Below, piece by piece: positions 16,715 to 28,000 of a stretch of DNA of 64,000 bases. Origin of the DNA: Lachnospiraceae bacterium KH1T2 (GTDB lineage Bacteria; Bacillota; Clostridia; Lachnospirales; Lachnospiraceae); NCBI GenBank assembly GCA_900114405.1, contig FOSY01000013.1:14231-78230 (forward strand). The letters are read 5' to 3'. Both the position numbers and the translations under genes were made by a program. Under the pieces are notes generated by a model. The model was not told the origin of the DNA. It saw only the letters and a list, made by a program, of their open reading frames with translations, and ran no database searches. The number at the start of each line of letters is the position of its first letter. Position 1 is the first letter of the stretch.

Positions 16715-18097
16715 TCATTCAACACCCATCTCAAACTTAAGCTGATCCTCAGCATTCTTGAGCTCAGATACAACATCTGCTCCGTTTGTGATGTTGATGA
16801 TTGCTGCTGAAACATAGTTACGGCAGCTGTAGTGGAAGTCGCTCTGCTCAACTACAGGAACATTTGCACCCATTTCAACGATCTTAGCGTAGATAGGCTG
16901 ATTGTTGAAGTACTCAACACCCTTGTTGTAAACTTCTGACTTACCTGCTGTTACAGATGTTGTGATAACACCACCGTTCTGAAGTGCTGCATCATATGTT
17001 GCTGTGCTTCCTGCGCCGAATGTCTTTGCAAGGAAATCCTTAGCAAGGTCAGTCTTCTGGCAGTTAGCTGTGATGTAAAGTGAAGAACCACCGTTTGAAG
17101 CGTATCCTTCCTTGCCGCCGTCAAGTGTTGGAAGAGATGTGATCTCCCACTTACCGCTGTTCTCAGCAACCTGCTCGATTGTAGGGATGATCCAGTTACC
17201 ATTCATAACGCCTGCAACCATATCGCCTACGATAGTCTGATCTGTGTAATCTGACCAGTCATTTGCAAGGTAAAGAACCTTATCCTGAACGAGCTTGTTG
17301 ATAGTCTCAACTACTCTCTTAAGTGTCTCGTTATCAGCGATGTAAGGAGCGCCGTCCTTAAACTGTGAAGCGCCTTCAGCCTGAAGCATCATGTAAACGA
17401 GGTCATTTCCGTCGCCATCCATTGAGAGGAGGTACTTACCTGTCTTCTCATATACCTTCTTACCGATCTCATCGAATTCATCCCATGAGATTCCTGTAAG
17501 ATCATCAATTGTATATCCTGCTTCTTCAAGAAGATCTGTTCTATATGCAAAAATTACTGTTCCGTTATCTACAGGGAAGCCATAGTGTGTGCCGTCTAAT
17601 GTGCTGTAAGAAAGCTTTTCCTGTGAAAAGTCATCCCAGTTAACTTCTACATCGCCTGCTGACTGCCATGCATCCGGGTAATCTGTCACATATTTATGGA
17701 AATAGTGATCCTGGAAGAGCACGATGTCAGGAAGTGTTGTATAATCTCCGGAAGAAGCTGCAAGTGTGATTGCATTTTCTACATCAGATGACTGTGACTG
17801 CTCGATGATATTGAGGTTGAAGTCAGGGTCAACATTTGCCTTATAGTCAGCTGCTGCTGCCTCAAGTGCAGGAATGTTGAAGTTCTTATCCCATGCATAT
17901 ACAGAAAGTGTATGCTCATCTTCGCTTGTTACATCAGCTGTTGTTGCTGCTGCCTCTGAACCAGCTGCCTCTGATGCTGCACCCCCTGCTGCTTCAGAAC
18001 CTGCTGCACTGCCTGTTGAAGCACTAGAGCCGCATCCTGCAAGCATTGTCATAGTCATTGTAGCTGCCAATACTACGGAAACAATTTTCCTTTTCAT
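16715..18097 (-). CDS. extracellular sugar-binding lipoprotein (ABC family 1)
   Basis: 460 residues from the ATG at 18095-18097. AGGAGG lies about 9 bases upstream, so the longer frame to 18181 is not used. A lipoprotein signal peptide ends in LAGC (Cys at about residue 22), followed by a Ser/Ala/Gly linker. The mature protein has the family 1 solute-binding pattern (LPDIVLFQDHYF, a Trp-rich middle, SLYITANCQKTDLAKDFL). It captures sugar at the cell surface for the two downstream permeases. A TATAAT on the minus strand (18180-18185) is a possible -10, though no good -35 was found. Confidence 0.92.
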   Translation of the reverse strand: MKRKIVSVVLAATMTMTMLAGCGSSASTGSAAGSEAAGGAASEAAGSEAAATTADVTSEDEHTLSVYAWDKNFNIPALEAAAADYKANVDPDFNLNIIEQSQSSDVENAITLAASSGDYTTLPDIVLFQDHYFHKYVTDYPDAWQSAGDVEVNWDDFSQEKLSYSTLDGTHYGFPVDNGTVIFAYRTDLLEEAGYTIDDLTGISWDEFDEIGKKVYEKTGKYLLSMDGDGNDLVYMMLQAEGASQFKDGAPYIADNETLKRVVETINKLVQDKVLYLANDWSDYTDQTIVGDMVAGVMNGNWIIPTIEQVAENSGKWEITSLPTLDGGKEGYASNGGSSLYITANCQKTDLAKDFLAKTFGAGSTATYDAALQNGGVITTSVTAGKSEVYNKGVEYFNNQPIYAKIVEMGANVPVVEQSDFHYSCRNYVSAAIINITNGADVVSELKNAEDQLKFEMGVE

Positions 18098-18329
18098 AAA
18101 AAAGATCCTCCTTATTGAATCCACTTCAGTTTGTATAAACTGAATACGGTTTCTTGCGATCCCCATCGCTGATATATGCATTATAACCTAATGTCATTTA
18201 ATTTTTTGACCATATTGCATCTACTTTTTTGCAAATTCGACCATTGTTCACGTTTTTCATGCATTTGACGCATTCCCAAACGGATATTTTTTGTTCAAAG
18301 TGTACAATTTGGCGAATTTTAATAAAGCT

Positions 18330-18360
18330 AAAAAAACTGCCTGTCGCATCGACAAGCAGT
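18330..18360 (-). terminator. terminator of the CW-repeat protein gene
   Basis: ACTGC.TGTCG with CGACA.GCAGT, loop CAT, followed by seven T on the minus strand; 45 bases past the stop at 18405. Confidence 0.8.
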
Positions 18361-18404
18361 CTTTCTATTTATTCTAAAACCACGGGATATTATTGTTAAT
18401 CTAC

Positions 18405-19181
18405 TTACTTTATGACTCCATCTTTATCAGCATGATAAGTCTTACCATCTACTTCAAATGTTGTATCAACCAGGCGAATACCTTCGTCATTGTAATAGTA
18501 AAGCTTGCCCCATGCCTTTACAAACTCATTACAGCGTATAACGCCATTCTCATTAAATCCATAAAGATCATCACCTAATTGTATCGTCATATTTTTGCAG
18601 ATTTCACCATTTTCCTTAGCAAAATATGTTTTTCCATCATCTGTTGTAACCATGCCCTGCAGTCTGTTTCCGTGTCTATCCAAAGCTAAATCTCTTCCCC
18701 AAACCTTGGTTATATTAACATCCTTATCAAATTCATGCTTTGGCCTTATTGAAGTATCTTCTCCAATATTTATTGCAGGATCTCCTCCAATATTTACTTC
18801 GAAACAGAAAGCATCATCATTATATCCAATGACAACATAGCAAACGCCACGTCCAAGTCCCCCTTTGCGCATCTTAAAAGTAACTTGCTTTGCTTCATCA
18901 TCGAAATACATGTTAAAATGTCGTTCTTTACCTCTGGTCTTCAAGGTGATTAAATCTTTCATTTCCTTAAAACGTTCATAATCGGTAGGCGTGACATATA
19001 CAACAAACGTATTATTTTCATCAATGCACCACGCATATTCAGAATCACAGATAAATTTTTCCTGAGGTTCCTCATAATGAGACCATGAATCTGAAACTTC
19101 CGCAGCAAATGCCTGTGTCCCCATCATCATGCTTGCAGCGATAGCAATTGCAATTGCTGCATTAATACTCTTTCTCCTCAT
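18405..19181 (-). CDS. secreted protein with choline/cell-wall-binding-like repeats
   Basis: 258 residues from the ATG at 19179-19181, preceded by GGAGG and AAGGG. A Sec signal peptide (MRRKSINAAIAIAIAASMMM, cleaved after about AFAA) leads a beta-rich domain (about 30-150). Four short CW-like repeats follow at about 165-258, for example GDDLYGFNENGVI, WGKLYYYNDEGI and DGKTYHADKDGVI. Such repeats bind wall polymers in related secreted proteins. No catalytic motif is seen, so it is probably a surface or secreted binding protein. Single gene with its own terminator. Confidence 0.75.
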   Translation of the reverse strand: MRRKSINAAIAIAIAASMMMGTQAFAAEVSDSWSHYEEPQEKFICDSEYAWCIDENNTFVVYVTPTDYERFKEMKDLITLKTRGKERHFNMYFDDEAKQVTFKMRKGGLGRGVCYVVIGYNDDAFCFEVNIGGDPAINIGEDTSIRPKHEFDKDVNITKVWGRDLALDRHGNRLQGMVTTDDGKTYFAKENGEICKNMTIQLGDDLYGFNENGVIRCNEFVKAWGKLYYYNDEGIRLVDTTFEVDGKTYHADKDGVIK

Positions 19182-19523
19182 TTTCCCTTTTTCCTCCAAT
19201 AATTAGATATTTGATAATTTTAGCCCAAGAAATAATATATCACTTTAATTGTATTCATAAACACTTAAAACGCATGTATTATGTATTCTTATCGTATTTA
19301 TTGGAATCCCCCCAAAGCCTTTAAGCAACAATTTATTATTTGTAAACCTATTTAAGATTTAGCAAAATGCGCAGCAAACAAATAAATGAACTTATCACAC
19401 AAACTTTAAGCAAATTAGGGCTCGGTGATAAAAAATTAAAATATCATCAACGCCAAAGAGCCGCTCAGCAATTGAGCGGCTCCCCTTTATATTTATACTA
19501 ACCCCATATTTTGTTATTTTGAA
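19182..19523. other. gene-poor intergenic region
   Basis: AT-rich leader of the CW-repeat gene and the 3' region of the next lipoprotein. Apart from the hairpin at 19458-19482 no coding frame or clear promoter is seen. Confidence 0.5.
19458..19482. terminator. hairpin after lipoprotein gene
   Basis: Perfect 10-base stem GAGCCGCTCA/TGAGCGGCTC, loop 5. Only a short T run follows on the minus strand, so efficiency is unsure. Confidence 0.5.
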
Positions 19524-20480
19524 TCAATCAAATGTAAAAGAATCAATTATCAAAGCAAGATTATCCGAAGCTTCCATATCCAGCGCCTCGTCATTTCCGT
19601 TATGCCCAGTTACTTCAAAGACAAGTGCACCCTCCATATGGTCTATTCCCAAAGCTTCCATATATAACCCCGATCCATCCTCTGATGGTGGAAAACTTGC
19701 GGAATAGGTTGCGACCTCTTCACCTCCTAAATAATCTCTCTTTGCATAAGTCACGCTATCATTACCCCATGATTCGCCAAGTTCTTTTATTGCTTTTTCG
19801 CCTGTAACCTCAGGGATATATGATACCGTTATCATATTTGTTCCTGAAGATTCCCCAGTATAGACAAAGAACACCTGTCCATTTTCATGGGTAACATTGA
19901 ACTTGTCGGCGTCATAATTAACGCTCCATCCATTTGCATCATGATATACACTGTGTTCAGGACCATTCAGATAATTTTCCGCACTGAAATCTTCCGGCTC
20001 TACTGCCAGCTTTGGCATGAACACAGGCTCAAACACAACCTCTTTTCCATCCTCAAATGATCCTGTAACGATGTCATTTTCACAAGATGTCACCGTAAAA
20101 ACATCTTCTGATTCATTCTTACCCCCAAAGTAAAAGTTCACCGTTCCATCATCATTCTGAACTACATCAAAAGGTTCTCCAGCGCCTGTAACTCCGTTAT
20201 CTGTGTGTCCATACTTTTCATCCATGAACACATAAAATTCTTCCATAGTCGGATTTTCAACACCTTTTGCGTAATTTACATACACACCCCTTGTAAAATA
20301 TGGTGCTTCCAATCCTTCAGCAACAGCATTTTCCGCAGCACCCTCTGAGCTATCCGCTCCTGCGTCGGCTGCAACCCCCTGAATGCTCTCAGCTTTACTT
20401 GTGCTTCCACATCCTTGCAGCATCATTGCTGTTACCGTAACCCCTACTATTAAAGAAGTAATCTTATTATAGGCTCTCAT
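19524..20480 (-). CDS. lipoprotein of unknown function
   Basis: 318 residues from the ATG at 20478-20480, with GGAGGA upstream. The lipoprotein signal peptide ends in MMLQGCGS, a lipobox like that of the copy B lipoprotein at 1846. The mature part has two beta-rich segments: about 60-180 (DNDGTVNFYFGGKNE motif) and about 180-318 (NGWSVNYDADKFNVTHENG), the latter resembling lipoproteins of the PsbP/DUF1795 kind. Surface location is expected; role unknown. Confidence 0.75.
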   Translation of the reverse strand: MRAYNKITSLIVGVTVTAMMLQGCGSTSKAESIQGVAADAGADSSEGAAENAVAEGLEAPYFTRGVYVNYAKGVENPTMEEFYVFMDEKYGHTDNGVTGAGEPFDVVQNDDGTVNFYFGGKNESEDVFTVTSCENDIVTGSFEDGKEVVFEPVFMPKLAVEPEDFSAENYLNGPEHSVYHDANGWSVNYDADKFNVTHENGQVFFVYTGESSGTNMITVSYIPEVTGEKAIKELGESWGNDSVTYAKRDYLGGEEVATYSASFPPSEDGSGLYMEALGIDHMEGALVFEVTGHNGNDEALDMEASDNLALIIDSFTFD

Positions 20481-20935
20481 TATAATATCTCCTCCCCACT
20501 TTGTAACAAAGATACATTTGCTGTGTTGAGTACATATTATCATCACTAATATCACAGAAGTATCACACAAATTCGTTCTGTTGAAGAATATTTTCCAATC
20601 CAACTCCTAATTACAAATGCTACAGCAAGATCAAAGCATACTTCGAATCACAGTGGTTTCATGAACGGACAAACAGTGTAGTCCAATGAATTAAACGAAA
20701 TTGACATTATTAACCTTGTGTACAAAACCCGACTGAATCCAGTTCTTTACTTCGATTATCTTTCTCAAATTAATTAAGGGCCATCGCATTAAAATGGTTG
20801 ATCATCGTAATGCAACAGCCCCGTCTAGTGTGTTGTCTTGTTCTTATTTAATCTAATGCTCTATCTCGAATTGCCAACATAAGGCTCATTCGAGCTATAA
20901 CATAAGATTAAATGCGAACCAGCCAAAACACTAAC
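20481..20935. other. intergenic region with possible transposase relic
   Basis: 455 bases without an intact gene. The part next to 20480 is the lipoprotein leader; the middle holds the possible IS66 relic listed separately. No promoter was assigned. Confidence 0.4.
20690..20776 (+). pseudogene. possible IS66-type transposase C-terminal relic
   Basis: In one frame the bases read SNELNEIDIINLVYKTRLNP followed by VLYFDYLSQIN and a stop. The pattern LNP..Y..YL near a C-terminus recalls the conserved tail of IS66 transposases. Flanking frames are broken. The match is short and could be chance. Confidence 0.25.
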
Positions 20936-21427
20936 TTATTTCTTCAATAATTTTCTTTTACGTAAACTTTCCTTAAACAAAATCGAGTCTACTGTATTGT
21001 CGATGGTAAACATGAGCTTCCATCCCGAAAATACCAGCATTTCATTTCCTAAATACTTAACTTTTGTTATATCCTTAAAGCTATACTTTTTTGACCTTCC
21101 AAGAAATGAAGTGTAGTAAATCTCCTCACCTCTAACCTTGATTGACCAATTTAGCGAATATAGCAGAAGCACTACACACATAAGCAGCATTGCCGCAAAG
21201 AATATCAACACATCCATATATGCTCCGCCATTCATTGCCAAAACCTCTATAACACCCCAAAAGATAATAAATCCGATTGCTAACCACTTCATGTAGCCCG
21301 GCATGGTCATCACATACTGATACTCAGTATTCTTATTCAAATAATTATTTCTATGTGTAGCCGTATAAATCCCGGCAAATGCTAAAAACAATCCAATCAA
21401 TAAACTTCTGATAAATATTGATAACAT
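20936..21427 (-). CDS. membrane protein with PH-like tail
   Basis: 163 residues from the ATG at 21425-21427 (AGGGG upstream). Three hydrophobic helices (about 3-20, 42-60, 68-90) precede a beta-rich segment (IKVRGEEIYYTSFLGRSKKY) of the bacterial PH-like kind, as in each half of the protein at 810-1724. It lies 93 bases past the RHS immunity gene on the same strand, so it may belong to the toxin locus, possibly as a second protective or accessory protein. Function unknown. Confidence 0.65.
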   Translation of the reverse strand: MLSIFIRSLLIGLFLAFAGIYTATHRNNYLNKNTEYQYVMTMPGYMKWLAIGFIIFWGVIEVLAMNGGAYMDVLIFFAAMLLMCVVLLLYSLNWSIKVRGEEIYYTSFLGRSKKYSFKDITKVKYLGNEMLVFSGWKLMFTIDNTVDSILFKESLRKRKLLKK

Positions 21428-21520
21428 TTTAATTCCCCTTTTCCTCAAGTGTATTAGTCAATAGTTTCGATTTTCTTAACGATGTTTGTTCCCTCAAAGA
21501 ATTTGAACTTTAGTTATATA

Positions 21521-22087
21521 CTACTTCACATTAATCTCTACTAAATCAAATCCTGTAACACCATTGTTTTCCATAGCTTTTTTTAATTTGTCTGATATAA
21601 ATATTGGAACTTGATTGTTTTCTTTTAACTTGAAGATATCATTCTGTTCAACTTTTTCCTCATATACTCCATATTTACTTACGGTATAAATTTCACCAAT
21701 TCCTTTTATATAAGTCGTAAAGTACTCGGATTTATCTAAGCACAATGCATCTACTTTTTTTATTATATTTGCTATATAATATTTTTTATTTACTCTTCTA
21801 CCTTTATAATCTTTTACATTTAGCTTTATAAATTGTATTGAAGTTTTTGCTCTTTCAAGTATAAACTTTAGCTTTTCCGAAACTATAAGCCAACCTTTAT
21901 CATTTGCAATGAAATCAGTCCATATATCACCTTCATTTTCATCAAAGTAAAAGCAGAATCTATCGTCCCACTTTTCATAATATACTCCCTTGTTCAATTC
22001 GTTTTGCCCTATTCCATAATCATCTTCATAATGAAATATGACATCACGTTTTCCTGACATATCCAACATTAATTTATAATATTTCAT
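21521..22087 (-). CDS. Imm11 (DUF1629)-like immunity protein
   Basis: 188 residues from the ATG at 22085-22087, with GGAG 8 bases upstream; an in-frame GTG lies one codon earlier. The pattern WLIVSEKLKFILERA, KKYYIANIIKKVDALCLDKS and a C-terminal VTGFDLVEI is that of Imm11/DUF1629 proteins, known as immunity partners of polymorphic toxins. Its start is four bases from the RHS toxin stop, the usual toxin-immunity order. It is predicted to bind and block the toxin's nuclease end in the cytoplasm. Confidence 0.8.
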   Translation of the reverse strand: MKYYKLMLDMSGKRDVIFHYEDDYGIGQNELNKGVYYEKWDDRFCFYFDENEGDIWTDFIANDKGWLIVSEKLKFILERAKTSIQFIKLNVKDYKGRRVNKKYYIANIIKKVDALCLDKSEYFTTYIKGIGEIYTVSKYGVYEEKVEQNDIFKLKENNQVPIFISDKLKKAMENNGVTGFDLVEINVK

Positions 22088-22091
22088 CACA

Positions 22092-25000
22092 TTATCTCCA
22101 ATAATCCTTATACAACATATCTGGATTACTTCGTATTTCAGCTTTTAAGTTTTCATATAATTTCAAAAAAATATCCCTATCCCCTTGTGCTATTTCATCA
22201 AATTGTTTCATACTATCTAAAATATAATCATGATATGCATTCGGATGCCTTCCTTGATGTGGAAGCATTTCTTTATTCCATTCTTTATCCAAATCAAGCA
22301 TATACTTATCTGTTATCTCTTTAAACTGGGATGTATACGTTTTACTTTTATTAGTTGCATAATGATGCTCTTGAATGGGTTTAGATCTTGCATAAGAATT
22401 ACCTTCAGAATTTGTACAAGCACATACCGCCAATTCAGCTGCCCCTGCAGCTGCAACTACTGTTATACTTACAGCAACTACTTGAACACATCCTAATGCA
22501 ACAACTTCACACGCGCCGCCAGCTAATACACCAACTCCGCCGCTTCCAAATGTTATTCCTCCGCCAAGAGTTGCCGCTCCCAATGCCATTCCTGAAAACA
22601 GTCCACTTATAAATGTTGAGGCTTCTTGTATATCTTCTAACGTCCTTATTACATCACGTTTGTTAATGCAGATATTACCAGCTTTATCTACACCATTAAT
22701 CGGGTCTCCCTCACAGTACATATACATGTTATACTGCATCGGGCTGTCGAAGCTGTTTGTCAGAAGTACTGTCGTATCCCGATTAATAAACCTCTTAACC
22801 TGTGGGTCATAGTATCGGCTATTAAGGTAGTACCATCCTGTCTCTACATCGCAGTAATAGCCTCTGTAACGGAATGGGTTCTTTTCAAGGATTCCCTGAG
22901 GATCGTTCTTTTTGTCAATGTTCAGTAATGCTCCGTATGGGTCATAGCTGTAGCTTCCGACAAGATTAGCATTATTATCATAAATTTCTGAAACATCGCC
23001 AAGTGTATTGGTTACGACTGTGTAATAAGTCTCAGCTGCGCCCTTTGATGGGATATAGCCTATCTGCAGAAGTGTTCCGTTTCCGCTGTAGTAATAGTTA
23101 AGTCGTTCGCCGTTACTCTTTACTTCTGCGAGTATTGTGTTTCCATTCAGTACGTATTCTGTGGTGTCTTTACCGGATTTCTTGGTAAGTCTTGTACCAT
23201 CATTTCTGTAGGTAAACGAAAGCTCAATTCCGTCACCTTTTATCCCTTTCAGCATCCTTCCATGCGTCCATGAAAGTGTCTTTCCAAGGTATTTTAAGGG
23301 ATTTCCGCTACTGCTATATTCAATGCTTTCTCCTACAGACTTTTCAGGACCATAGCCACAGAGTACATCTGCGTCAAACTTTGCGTAGGTATATACATTC
23401 TTGACGCCATTTACTGTCTCATATGTGATATTTCCATTGTCGTCATAACCGTATTCCCAGCTCTTTCCGCTCTTTGTGTCATATGCACCTGTGAGCCTGT
23501 TCAACCCATCATATGTATACTCCATGCTGTCACAGCGGATTATCCTGCCAAGCTCATCATAATCCATGCCTGCATCCGACGGTGCTATGACATTGTTTCC
23601 CTGCGCTTCAAGCTTACTCTTTAGGAGCCTTGTCGTACCTCCGTCAGCTCCATCCACGTAGTCATATACATATGAAAGCTTTTTGTTTTTGCCAAGTGTT
23701 ACGTCTGAGCGTACTATCCTTCCAAGTCCGTCATAGCTAAATTCTTCCTTTGCACCGCTCGGAAGGCTTGTTTCTTTAAGAGTGTTGTCTTCACGATATT
23801 CAAAACTGCTTGTTTTTACATCAGTGTCTTTGTATCTGTATGAGAAAGTGTCTATCCTGCCCGCTTTGTCATAGGTATTCTGCAGGGCAAGTTTCTCTTC
23901 TTTTCCTTTTCCCTTCCCGGACTCAACTGACGCATCGGTTATCCTGCCGGCATCATCATAATTATAGTTATATATCAGCTGGTTTCCGGTGTCATCTACT
24001 TTTGAAAGTTTTCCGTCATTGTCATAGGTGAAGTATGACGTCTTTCCGTCATTCCACTTCTCAGCCTCTATCTGCTCATATTCATTATAGCGATAACTCA
24101 GCCTTCCTCCGGCAACAGTAGTGCTCTTAAGCTTACCATTTCTCTTGGCGTAGATATTCTTTTCCAGAAGTTCGTCGCTGCCGTTCCTTACTTCTTTCAG
24201 ATTTCCATAGCTGTCATAGCTGAAATCATACTTTTCACTGCCATGCTTTATGGTCTTAAGGTTATGCTGACCATCATATGTAAACTCCGCCTTTGATCTA
24301 TCTCTGTTTATATTTACTCCGAAGATAAAGTTTCCCTGCTTTAGACCACTTATCTCTGTCCCTGTGACTTCACCAAGCGCATCATACTCATACTTTGTTT
24401 CCTGCCCCATCGGCATTTCTGTCTTACTGAGCAGTCCTCTTTTTTCATCATATGAGTATGTTGTGGTATTTCCCCTGCTGTCAGTCTCACTTTTAAGGAA
24501 TTCACCATCGTCGGTATACTTTCTCGATGTGGTAATGCTCTTACCATCGCCCTTTTCCACAGCTTTTTCAAGGCTTCCATACTTTGTATAACTGTAGCTC
24601 TTATCTGCTCCTGTTGAGTGATACTCTTCTGTCAGATTATTGGTATTGGCATCATAAGTATACTTTGTCTTCTGCCCTGCCGCATCTGTTGCGTGTTTTT
24701 TCCGTCCACGTTTATCTACATCATAAGTTTCAGGCTTTTCATTGACCTTTCTCTCGATGAGCTTCCCTGTGTTTTTACCGTACTTCCACTTCTGTACATC
24801 ATTTTTGGTTAGCATGCAGTTGTCGATATACAGCTTGCCATAGGTATCTTTCAGGCAGAACTCTATCCTGCAGTTATCATAGTTCTTCGTCGGAAGCTTA
24901 AGGCTTATATACTGCCAGCCGTCTACCGCAGGGTCTATCTCTGTCTTTGCAAGGGTATCGTCTCCTCTCTTTACCCTCACTTCACAGCGTCGTCTTTCCC

Positions 25001-28000
25001 TTATCGGCGTGCAGTCTGCATTTACATGGGCATTAAAAACATATGAAGCTTTGGAATCATCAAACTCAGGCTTTATCGAGAGTATCTTTTTCTTATCCGT
25101 CTCTCCTTCGATCACAAAGGATTTCTTTCCTTCTACATACTCTCCCTTGTGCTTCGCTGCTCTTCCCGGTCTTTCGCCACTGTCATTGTCGTAGCTCCAC
25201 CCCTCAGGGATATCATTCTTTACTTCTTCGAATCCGCCATTTTCAAGGATGTTATACTGAGAAGCAGCTTCGCTTTTCTCAAGCTGTGCGCAGTCCCAGT
25301 AAGCTGTTCCATTATTTCCTTCAAATACAAGCCTTATCTCAACTTCACTCGCAGAAGTCTTAAATGTCTTTGTAAGGCGTCTCCATCCGTTTGAGATCTC
25401 AGACGGAGTATTCGTATCAACATTTCCGCTGTCTGCGACCTGATCTCCGGTATCTTCTGAGACTATCTCATTTCTGATATCATCTGCGCCGGCTTCGTTT
25501 CCGGAAACTTTTCCTGACTCCTCCGAGTCATCGTCATCTGCATCATCGTCGTCATCCGAGCCATCATCATCGTCATTCTCGCCTTCATCCCAGTCGTCAG
25601 GTCCTTCCGGCTGATAATCTTCGACTTCCTTTCCATTCGCATATACATGCATTGAAGCAGATGCTTTGTCTGTAATGCCTGCTGTCTTCACATAGACCGA
25701 TGCAGTATATACGTTTTTACCCTTTATTCCTCCTACCTTCTGGCTTATTGAAGCACCTTTATCACCGGCATTTTTTAGCGTTATGCTCGCAGCCTTCTTT
25801 CCGCTCCGTCTGTAAAGACGTTTCGTGTGATCACTAAGCTTCACTTCGACATTTGAATCAGCCGAAACTGTCCATCCTCTGCCGGAAGCATCTTCAAAGC
25901 CTGAGTTCTTTACGAGGTTTATGACCGACTTTCCGCTCTGTGCCGCTTCACTCAGTTTATTCGCTGTATTATCGTTCTTATTACCCTTTTTGTCCTCCTT
26001 ATCCTCTTCATCACTTTCACTCTTTTTCTCATCTGCATAAGAATATGCGCCCGCTCCTATCACATCGTTAGTACCTGCAAGCCTTGATGTGATACTTAAA
26101 GTTCTTCCGTTATTATCAAAGCAGTAAATATTTTTTACATCATCATTCTTCGCCTCATCCGTGAGTGTGATGAACTTATTTTTCTTTGTCTTTTTCTTCT
26201 TAGACTTTTTATCACTATTCAGCCTGTCATTCTTTCCGCTGAATGTGAATACTGTCTCGTTATTGGATGTAACATCTATTAAAAATGCCTGCCCTGCAAC
26301 TGCCTTTTTACCCTTTTTGTCCTTATCTTTATCTGTTCCTGAAGGGTAAACTCTCTCCTCAACTCTCCTGATGCTTCTTCCATCCGCTCCATAGTCATAT
26401 CTGATGGCTTTCCCCGTCTCATCCATCGCTTCCACAAGACGGTTATCCTCATCATAGGTATATACAGCACTTCTTCCATCTGTATGAGTTATCTTTACAA
26501 GGTTTCCCTTCTCATCATAGGTAAAGTCTGTCTTTGCTTTTCCATCTGATGCTCCTGCCGGGTCAGTTACGGATGTCAGTCTGCCGTTACCATCATATGT
26601 AAATGTACCTGTGTCACCTGACGCATCCTTTATGGATGAAATATATGACTCTGCCGGAAGTTTATCGCTGTCATATTTGGCTATCTTTCCAAGCTTTTTA
26701 TCAAGCTCATCCCAGCCCTTTCCTTCACCTGCCGACAGCTTTTCGAGTATATCTATCGCAGACTGCATTTCATTTGCAAGGCTCTGCCTCAGCTTAAATA
26801 TGCTGAATTCCCTCATATACTTTTCTGCCTTTGAAAGACATACTGCTGCTGAAGCTGCCCTGTCCTGAGAGTTCTTTGCCCTCTTTATTTCTTCATTTAG
26901 CTCCGCTATGGCTTTTATCTCACCCTGAGCCTTGCTGTTTCCTGTACTTGCCCTGTTATACTTGATCTTATTATAGTCCGTATATGGATCATCATTCGGT
27001 CCTACTGCCCTGTACTCCTTTTTTCTTGAAATCTCAGAAACAGGCTGATTGTCCGCAATGATGAGTTTATCACCACTCTTAGACTCATAGTATTTACTGT
27101 CTCTTATAATTCCAAGGTAACCATTTCTGTCAAAGTACATGAAGACAGAGCCTGCCCTGTCAGTTATCATCAGCGGATAGTCTTCCTTGAACTCATCCTC
27201 TGTCACAGGGACAACAAAAAGTCCCAGTCCGTCCTCATCCTGTGCTGCATAGTATCTCTCTCCGTCTTTTCCCACACTTGCGACGGTATGACTTTTTCCA
27301 TCCCTGTAGTACGTTACTTCTTTTTTCTTGAAATAATGCTCTGTACCATCACTGTCAGTATATACATACGGGTAGTCATTTATGTCTGCATATCCGGAAG
27401 GTATCTTAAGCGTCACCTCTGTAGACAGTTTCCATCCATTTCCGTATGACCTGACTGCGCTGTTATCATAATTCAGGCTGTAAGCATGCTGTACAGAAAA
27501 AGGCATTCTCATCCCGGCACTTGATGCATCCTCATGCACAAAGGTAAGTATACCTGTGTAGTCATTTATCGTACCTGCTCCGGCGTTTCCGGCGCTCTGG
27601 TCGTGTGTACTCCAGTAGTCCTCAAGTCCCGTAAAGTTTTTGTAAGTTATTTCGAGAAACGTATCACCCTTATCAGCTATGTTCACGCCCTTTAGAGCAC
27701 CTACACAGTTCTTCTCATCCTCGATGGCAAACATAAGGCACTTCTTGATACTGCTGTCTTTATACCACTTCTTCGCCGCCTTTGTTATGTCAACTGTACC
27801 GTTTGCATTTCCGCAGTAGTCCAATGGCTTCTCATTGCTTATGTCTTTACCAAAGGGCTGATTTTTCCACGTAAGCTTATCTAGATCTTCAAGGCTCTTC
27901 CCATCTGCTTCATATACCAGAACCTTATTCTTTCCCTGCCCTGTGATCTTCAGGTTTAACTTTGCATCAGTCACTACCGCGCCTTTAGGCAGTTCCGGCA

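Noticed and set aside
18235..18265. Possible CcpA site upstream of the sugar-binding protein gene
   Set aside because: At least three mismatches to the cre consensus, including outer positions.
25560..25625. Long Asp-rich run in the RHS gene as a separate feature
   Set aside because: It is an in-frame acidic linker, possibly Ca-binding, with no frame break.
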